Shown: in pieces, positions 5,374 to 10,269 of the stretch
How positions within the stretch are numbered: the first letter of the stretch is position 1
How the letters are laid out: each line of letters opens with the position of its first letter
From: Oscillospiraceae bacterium
Lineage (GTDB): Bacteria > Bacillota > Clostridia > Oscillospirales > Acutalibacteraceae
Direction: 5' to 3'
DNA length: 10,269 nt
NCBI GenBank assembly: GCA_015066165.1
Contig: SVOX01000045.1
Span: 1 to 10,269 of the forward strand
Translations under genes and position numbers: made by a program
The notes under the pieces: model-generated
Told to the model about the DNA's origin: nothing
The model's database searches: none
What the model saw: the letters and a program-made list of their open reading frames with translations, nothing else

Positions 5374-7773
5374 TTATTGGCTTACTGTGTTGTGCGAAAC
5401 CGCACTAAAATCTTCAAAAATATTATTAGTTTGGGGTTGGTTATTTTGTTGTTTTACAAAAGCGTAATCTAATATTTCGTTCACGTTTGAAACGGGAATA
5501 AATCTTACGTTTTGTTTTACAACGCTGTCAACGTCTTCCAAATCGGCTAAATTTTCTTTAGGAATAAAGACAGTTTTAACTCCGCCACGATATGCCGCCA
5601 TTGACTTTTCACGAAGTCCGCCTATTTTAAGCACACGACCACGCAAAGTAACTTCGCCCGTCATGGCAATATCACGTCTTATTTTGCGGTTTGTAAGAGC
5701 AGATACCAAAGCGGTTACCATTGTAACACCTGCCGAAGGACCGTCTTTTGGAACAGCGGCTTCGGTTGCGTGAATATGAATATCACGGTTTTTGTAAAAC
5801 ATTGAGTCAATACCGTACTTTTCAGCATTTGAACGGACAAAACTAACTGCCGTTTTGGCAGATTCTTTCATAACGTCACCCAAAGAACCGGTAAGTTCTA
5901 CCTTGCCGGTACCGTCCATAACAGTTACTTCAAGTTGCATAATTTCACCGCCAACTTGAGTCCAGGCAAGTCCGTTAATAATGCCAACAGTATCTTCTGC
6001 CAAAATAACTTCGGGAGAATATTTGTGGCGTCCTAACATATTTTCAACCGCTTTTCCGCCAATTGTAACACGTTTTTTCTCACCGCCGGCAATTAATTTT
6101 GCACTCTTTCTGCAAAGCGATGCAATATTACGTTCAAGTTTTCTGACACCTGCTTCTCTTGTGTAAAAATCTATAAGAGAATACAAAGCATCGTCGCCAA
6201 ATTTTACCTGACTTTTAGCAAGTCCGTGACGGGAAATTTGTTTAGCAACCAAATGTTTTTTAGCAATTTGGAACTTTTCTTCCCTTGTGTAACTTGAAAC
6301 TTCAATAACTTCCATACGGTCAAGTAAAGGTGCGGGAATTGTGTCAAGAGTGTTTGCCGTCGCCAAAAATACTACCCGACTCAAGTCATAAGGAATTTCT
6401 ATAAAGTGGTCAACAAACGTATTGTTTTGCTCGGGGTCCAAAACTTCAAGCAAAGCGGAAGCAGGATCGCCCTTAAAATCTTTGCCTAATTTATCGACTT
6501 CATCAAGTAATATTACAGGATTGCCGCTACCCGAAGATTTAATAGCATTAATAATCTTGCCGGGCATTGCACCAATATATGTTTTTCTGTGACCACGAAT
6601 TTCAGATTCATCGTGAACACCGCCCAAAGCCACACGTGCAAACTTTCTTCCCATACACTCGGCAACGGTTTTACCAATAGAAGTTTTACCAACACCGGGT
6701 GGTCCCACAAGACAAATTATTTGCCCCTTAATATCGGGCGATAACGCATAAATCGATAGAAGTTCCAAAATACGTTCTTTAACCTTTTGGAGCCCATAAA
6801 TATCACGGTTTAAAATCTTTTCTGCTTTTAAAATATCGTTGGATGTTTTAGTATATGCATTCCACGGAAGTTCGATACAGGTATCAAGATATCCGCGTTC
6901 AACCGTTCCTTCGTGTGAGCCCTGCGGCATTTTAGAAAGTTTGTTAACGTGAGAATGCAAAGTTTCTTTAACCGATTTTTCGGCACATAAAGACTCTATT
7001 TTAGTGTGATATGTATCAATTTCATCTGCGCTGTCGTCACCGTAAAGTTCGTTTGAAATTACTTTAAGTTGTTCACGCAAATAATATTCTTTTTGATTTT
7101 CGTCAATAGAAAACCTTGTTTTTTCGGCTATACGTCGGTCAATTTGGTTTATTTCGTGTTCTTTTTCTAATAATTCAATAAGAATTTTAGCACGCTTTAC
7201 GGGTGAAAGTTGTTCTAAAATATACTGTTTATCGTCATAAGGTGCATTAATATTAAAGGCAATAAAATCGCACAAAAAGCCCAAATCTTCACAGTTTTCA
7301 ACAGTCATTTCAATATCGGGCGAAGATTTTGGCATAAGCGACATATATTTTGCAAATTGAGTTTTTACTCGGCGAAGCAAAGTTTCTTTGTAAATTTCAC
7401 GGTTATTTATTGGTTTTTCTTCGCATTTTGAAACTCTTGCAGTATAAAAATCGGGCAATGCGTAAAAATCACTGTGGGTTGCACGGTGAATACCCTGCAC
7501 CAAAACTTTAGTAAGCGTATCACTCACACGTAAAACCTGTTTAATTTTTGCAACACAACCTATTTTATATAAATCATCGTTTTCGGGCTCCTCAATATAG
7601 CAATCTTTTTGAGCAACCAAGTAAATAAGTTGATTCTTCTCCATTGCATATTTCAAAGCGTTTATCGACATTTTTCTGCCAACGTCAAAAGATGCAACAG
7701 TATTTGGGAAAACAACCACACCACGAAGCGCCAAAACAGGCATTTGTGTAGCGGTAACTTCTATTACGGGCAT
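5374..7773 (-). CDS. lon: ATP-dependent Lon protease (LonA type)
   Basis: Lon is a cytoplasmic homo-hexameric AAA+ serine protease that degrades misfolded and some regulatory proteins. The 799 aa fit LonA. The N-terminal LAN substrate domain spans about 10-205 (MPVLALRGVVVFPN at 11-24) and a helical region follows to about 310. The AAA+ module has Walker A GPPGVGKT (357-364) and Walker B ILLDEVD (421-427). The protease domain carries the catalytic Ser680 in PKDGPSAG (675-682) and the partner Lys723 in LREKSMAAYRGG. No transmembrane segments are seen, so it is LonA and not LonB. The last 30 residues are an Asn/Gln-rich tail (VKQQNNQPQTNN) that looks disordered. The start ATG has AAGGAG 5 bases upstream. 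The lipoprotein gene ends 9 bp before it, leaving no room for a dedicated promoter or heat-shock operator at the start codon. Confidence 0.98.
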   Translation of the reverse strand: MPVIEVTATQMPVLALRGVVVFPNTVASFDVGRKMSINALKYAMEKNQLIYLVAQKDCYIEEPENDDLYKIGCVAKIKQVLRVSDTLTKVLVQGIHRATHSDFYALPDFYTARVSKCEEKPINNREIYKETLLRRVKTQFAKYMSLMPKSSPDIEMTVENCEDLGFLCDFIAFNINAPYDDKQYILEQLSPVKRAKILIELLEKEHEINQIDRRIAEKTRFSIDENQKEYYLREQLKVISNELYGDDSADEIDTYHTKIESLCAEKSVKETLHSHVNKLSKMPQGSHEGTVERGYLDTCIELPWNAYTKTSNDILKAEKILNRDIYGLQKVKERILELLSIYALSPDIKGQIICLVGPPGVGKTSIGKTVAECMGRKFARVALGGVHDESEIRGHRKTYIGAMPGKIINAIKSSGSGNPVILLDEVDKLGKDFKGDPASALLEVLDPEQNNTFVDHFIEIPYDLSRVVFLATANTLDTIPAPLLDRMEVIEVSSYTREEKFQIAKKHLVAKQISRHGLAKSQVKFGDDALYSLIDFYTREAGVRKLERNIASLCRKSAKLIAGGEKKRVTIGGKAVENMLGRHKYSPEVILAEDTVGIINGLAWTQVGGEIMQLEVTVMDGTGKVELTGSLGDVMKESAKTAVSFVRSNAEKYGIDSMFYKNRDIHIHATEAAVPKDGPSAGVTMVTALVSALTNRKIRRDIAMTGEVTLRGRVLKIGGLREKSMAAYRGGVKTVFIPKENLADLEDVDSVVKQNVRFIPVSNVNEILDYAFVKQQNNQPQTNNIFEDFSAVSHNTVSQ

Positions 7774-7778
7774 AATAT

Positions 7779-7784
7779 CTCCTT
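7779..7784 (-). promoter_or_regulatory. Ribosome binding site of lon
   Basis: AAGGAG lies 5 bases before the ATG at 7771-7773 and overlaps the TAA of the upstream lipoprotein gene (7783-7785). It fixes the lon start and suggests coupled translation of the two genes. Confidence 0.75.
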
Positions 7785-8382
7785 AATTATTCCAGTTGTT
7801 ATTATAAATTGCTGTAGCAAAAAGTTCATTTTCTTGGAAAACAAAAACAACAGTTGATTTTTCGAATTCGGCTTTTAAAACGGTTCCGTCTAAAACATAA
7901 CTTGCAAAAAATGCATTTTGTTCGTTAATTGGTTCTTCGGTAAACTTTACATTTGAAAGTGAGTTTTTAAGTTCCAAAATAACCGTTCCAATTGGAAATT
8001 CATAAGCCGTATCGTAATTAACTATACACGAAACGCCTTTATCCTTATTTGCTTTGTTATAGTAGTAACAAATGTTACCGTTATCAAGTAAAACGTTCTT
8101 TTCGCCTTCTGTCACTTCAAAGAAAAACATAGATTCATCATGGCCGTGGCTGTGATTAGGGTCTTCACCATGCTCGGCATCTTGTTTTTTCATTTCTTTT
8201 GAAAGTTCATCAATTATTGTTTGGGGATTTTCGCCCAAACTGTATTTGGCTTCCGGCATTTGACCTAAATTTGCAAAATATTCAAGGTCAATAGAGTTTT
8301 CCCGTTTACCGTTTTTATTTGAACAAGCAGTAAAAGAGACTGCCAAAACCAAACTTAAAAATAGCGAAATTAATTTTTTCAT
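7783..8382 (-). CDS. Predicted lipoprotein with a His-rich segment, function unknown
   Basis: I do not recognise the family of this 199-aa protein. It begins MKKLISLFLSLVLAVSFTAC, a typical lipoprotein signal peptide with the lipidated Cys at position 20, so the mature protein should be attached to the outer face of the cytoplasmic membrane. Residues 71-81 form a His-rich acidic stretch, HGEDPNHSHGH followed by DE, with four His in eleven positions, suggestive of metal binding (Zn, Ni or Cu). The remainder (about 85-199) alternates short beta-like strands with many Asn, Tyr and Phe, and two Cys are present (105, 119). The gene starts 4 bp after the pncB stop, with AAAGGAA as ribosome binding site, and ends 9 bp before lon, so it is co-transcribed with housekeeping genes. 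A metal-binding or envelope-sensing role is possible but only inferred. Confidence 0.85.
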   Translation of the reverse strand: MKKLISLFLSLVLAVSFTACSNKNGKRENSIDLEYFANLGQMPEAKYSLGENPQTIIDELSKEMKKQDAEHGEDPNHSHGHDESMFFFEVTEGEKNVLLDNGNICYYYNKANKDKGVSCIVNYDTAYEFPIGTVILELKNSLSNVKFTEEPINEQNAFFASYVLDGTVLKAEFEKSTVVFVFQENELFATAIYNNNWNN

Positions 8383-8386
8383 TTTA

Positions 8387-9847
8387 TTATTCCTTTGAAT
8401 TGTTTTTGTTTAATTTTGTGAGCATATTGTGGCGTAAATTCCACAATTCTTCAGATAAGTCAATATAGTAAGTGTGTGGATTTTCAAAACGTTTAACCTC
8501 ATCCCACAAAGAGTTAACCTGTTTTTCCCTGTACTTTGAAATTTCAGCAACTGACGGATTTTCATAAACAAGTTTGCCTTTTTCAAAAACTTTAACTTGA
8601 AGTTTACATGCCACAAAGTTTGTAACAACTTTTCTTTTCCAAGTATGCACAGGGTCAAAAATTTCATACGGTTCACTACTGTCAATTTTTTCATTACCCA
8701 AGGTAATAACGTCGGCAATTGCTTTACCTGTTTCCCTGTCGTAAAGACGCCACGGAATTTTAACACCCGGCAAAGTAATTTTAGCGGTATTTTCACTAAT
8801 TTTTATTTTAGGAATAATTTCACCGTTCTTTTCAACGGCAGAAAGCTTGTAAACACCGCCGAAAACCGCTTCGCTACGGGCAGTAATAAGACGTTCGCCA
8901 ACACCGTAAGTATCAACTTTAGCGCCTTGAGAAATCATATCACGAATAAGATATTCATCCAAAGAGTTCGATATGCAAATCTTACAGTCGCTATATCCTG
9001 CATCATCAAGCATTTTACGTGCTTTTTTGGTAAGATATGTGATGTCACCGCTATCAATACGAATACCAACCGGACGTTTGCCAAGCGGTTTTAATACTTC
9101 ATCAAAAACTTTTATAGCATTAGGTATGCCCGATTTTAAAACGTTATAAGTATCAACAAGCAAAAGGCAACTATCGGGATATTTTTCGGCATAGGTTTTA
9201 AAAGCAGTATATTCATCAGGAAAGAGTTGCACCCAACTGTGTGCCATTGTACCGCTTGCTTTAACACCAAAATCTTTTGCGGTGATAACACATGAAGTGC
9301 CTGTGCATCCACCGATTATAGCCGCACGGGCACCGTAATAAGCCGCACCGCTACCGTGAGCACGGCGTGCGCCAAATTCCATAACAGGCCTACCCTGTGC
9401 CGCACGAACAATACGGTTTGCTTTTGTGGCAATAAGTGACTGATGGTTTATTGTAAGCAACACCATTGTTTCAAGCATAAGCGCTTGCATTGCATTACCG
9501 CGAACGGTAACAATTGGCTCTTGCGGAAAAATCACCGTACCTTCAGGCACTGCCCATACGTCGCAATCAAACTTAAAATCTTTAAGAAAATCAATAAACT
9601 CTTCCGAGAATAAATTAAGTCCTTCTAAATACTTAATATCTTCATCGTCAAAATGTAAATCTTGCATATATTCTATAAGTTGTTGCAAACCCGCCATAAT
9701 TGCAAACCCGCCATTATCTGGTACACGGCGGAAAAACATATCAAAATAGGTTACGTGGTCCTTCATTTCACTTGTGAAAACACCGTTTGCCATTGTGAGT
9801 TCATAAAGGTCCATAAGCATTGTTAAATTCATTTTAGCGTTTTTCAT
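8387..9847 (-). CDS. pncB: Nicotinate phosphoribosyltransferase
   Basis: PncB joins nicotinate to PRPP, with ATP hydrolysis, giving nicotinate mononucleotide: the entry step of the Preiss-Handler NAD salvage pathway, in the cytoplasm. The 486 aa match the longer Gram-positive type. Visible family stretches are LMDLYELTMANG (11-22), FFRRVPDNGGFAIMAGL (38-54), EFGARRAHG (157-165), GTMAHSWVQ (199-207) with the phosphorylatable His203, DTYNVLKSGIPNAI (232-245), GIRIDSGD (261-268) that binds the phosphoribosyl group, and YGVGERL (314-320). The start is the first ATG, with AAAAGGTG 5 bases upstream. It follows argS by 11 bp and precedes the lipoprotein gene by 4 bp. No missing residues or truncation are seen. 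Confidence 0.97.
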   Translation of the reverse strand: MKNAKMNLTMLMDLYELTMANGVFTSEMKDHVTYFDMFFRRVPDNGGFAIMAGLQQLIEYMQDLHFDDEDIKYLEGLNLFSEEFIDFLKDFKFDCDVWAVPEGTVIFPQEPIVTVRGNAMQALMLETMVLLTINHQSLIATKANRIVRAAQGRPVMEFGARRAHGSGAAYYGARAAIIGGCTGTSCVITAKDFGVKASGTMAHSWVQLFPDEYTAFKTYAEKYPDSCLLLVDTYNVLKSGIPNAIKVFDEVLKPLGKRPVGIRIDSGDITYLTKKARKMLDDAGYSDCKICISNSLDEYLIRDMISQGAKVDTYGVGERLITARSEAVFGGVYKLSAVEKNGEIIPKIKISENTAKITLPGVKIPWRLYDRETGKAIADVITLGNEKIDSSEPYEIFDPVHTWKRKVVTNFVACKLQVKVFEKGKLVYENPSVAEISKYREKQVNSLWDEVKRFENPHTYYIDLSEELWNLRHNMLTKLNKNNSKE

Positions 9848-9858
9848 TTCTTCACCTT

Positions 9859-10269
9859 TTACATCTTTTCGGGAGCATCAATTTTAAGGAGTGTTAAAAC
9901 ATTTTTAATTACTGTAGCAGTCGCTTTGCAAAGTGAAAGACGAGCCATCATTAAATCTTCATCTATTCCCTTTACACGACAAGCCGAGTAAAATTTATGG
10001 AACTTTGTTGCAAGTTCTTCAACATAGTGAGTGATTTTAGCAGGGTCGTACGCCTTGGCAGCAGTTACAATTTCGTTTGTAAGAGCCGCAATATGAAGAA
10101 TAAGTTCTTTTTCTTCGGGTGCGGTTAAGAGTGCTAAATTTTCGGCGTTGGCTTGTTTGCTTACAATACCTTCGGCTTCAAGGTTGCGTAAAATACTGCA
10201 AATACGTGCGTAAGCATATTGAACGTAATAAACAGGGTTGCTGTTTGATTCGTTAACAGCCAAATCCAA
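9859..10269 (-). CDS. argS: Arginyl-tRNA synthetase, C-terminal part only
   Basis: The gene enters from the right edge and ends at 9859, and 136 codons are visible. The first codon in the window is TTG, an internal Leu and not a start. The visible part is the DALR anticodon-binding domain of ArgRS: DLAVNESNSNPVYYVQYAYARI near the top is diagnostic, a helical bundle follows, and the protein ends DAPEKM, as most ArgRS do. The enzyme charges tRNA-Arg in the cytoplasm. The class I catalytic domain (HIGH-type motif) lies outside the window. The pncB ribosome binding site overlaps the argS stop, so argS leads or belongs to the pncB-lipoprotein-lon-engB transcript. The promoter and any leader of this operon are not visible. 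Confidence 0.95.
   Translation of the reverse strand: MDLAVNESNSNPVYYVQYAYARICSILRNLEAEGIVSKQANAENLALLTAPEEKELILHIAALTNEIVTAAKAYDPAKITHYVEELATKFHKFYSACRVKGIDEDLMMARLSLCKATATVIKNVLTLLKIDAPEKM

Noticed and set aside
8597..9094. 165-codon plus-strand open frame opposite pncB
   Set aside because: It lies entirely antisense to a strongly conserved pncB, its translation is low-complexity and matches no family, and no ribosome binding site or promoter is evident. It is a shadow frame.
1..10269. CRISPR arrays, insertion sequences, tRNA genes, phage or defence genes
   Set aside because: No spaced direct repeats, transposase-like frames, terminal inverted repeats or tRNA cloverleaf were seen. The window is fully accounted for by conserved genes and the T-box region.

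Overview
The window is a compact, low-GC (roughly 35-40% by eye), almost entirely minus-strand stretch of housekeeping genes. Family-level sequence character, an asparagine-specific T-box leader, Gram-positive-type AsnA and PncB and strong AGGAG-type ribosome binding sites point to a member of the Bacillota, most likely a gut-type Clostridia lineage. I cannot place it more precisely from the sequence alone.

Reading in the direction of transcription (right to left), the first block is argS (3' end only) - pncB - a His-rich lipoprotein gene - lon - engB, five genes separated by 4-12 bp, so almost certainly one transcript. It joins arginyl-tRNA charging, NAD salvage, ATP-dependent proteolysis and a ribosome-assembly GTPase with one unrecognised exported lipoprotein. 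No terminator is visible after engB. Three bases beyond its stop codon lies a near-consensus, extended -10 sigma-A promoter.

That promoter drives a T-box leader of about 270 nt. Its specifier codon AAC, specifier-loop and K-turn elements, T-box bulge (UGGC, fitting an acceptor end GCCA) and mutually exclusive antiterminator and terminator can all be read directly. It precedes asnS (asparaginyl-tRNA synthetase) - asnA (ammonia-dependent asparagine synthetase) - a 619-aa membrane-anchored CapD/PglF-like nucleotide-sugar dehydratase, with 11-bp gaps. Uncharged tRNA-Asn should therefore raise asparagine synthesis, asparagine charging and, unexpectedly, a glycan-precursor enzyme together. A strong bidirectional hairpin ends this operon. 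It also ends the only plus-strand gene, the 3' end of a tcdA-like E1 enzyme, whose stop codon lies in the hairpin loop.

No mobile elements, CRISPR arrays, tRNA or rRNA genes, or broken genes are apparent. The observations most worth a second look are the sugar-nucleotide gene placed under asparagine T-box control and the His-rich lipoprotein embedded in the argS-pncB-lon-engB operon. Nothing here looks like a wholly new system.
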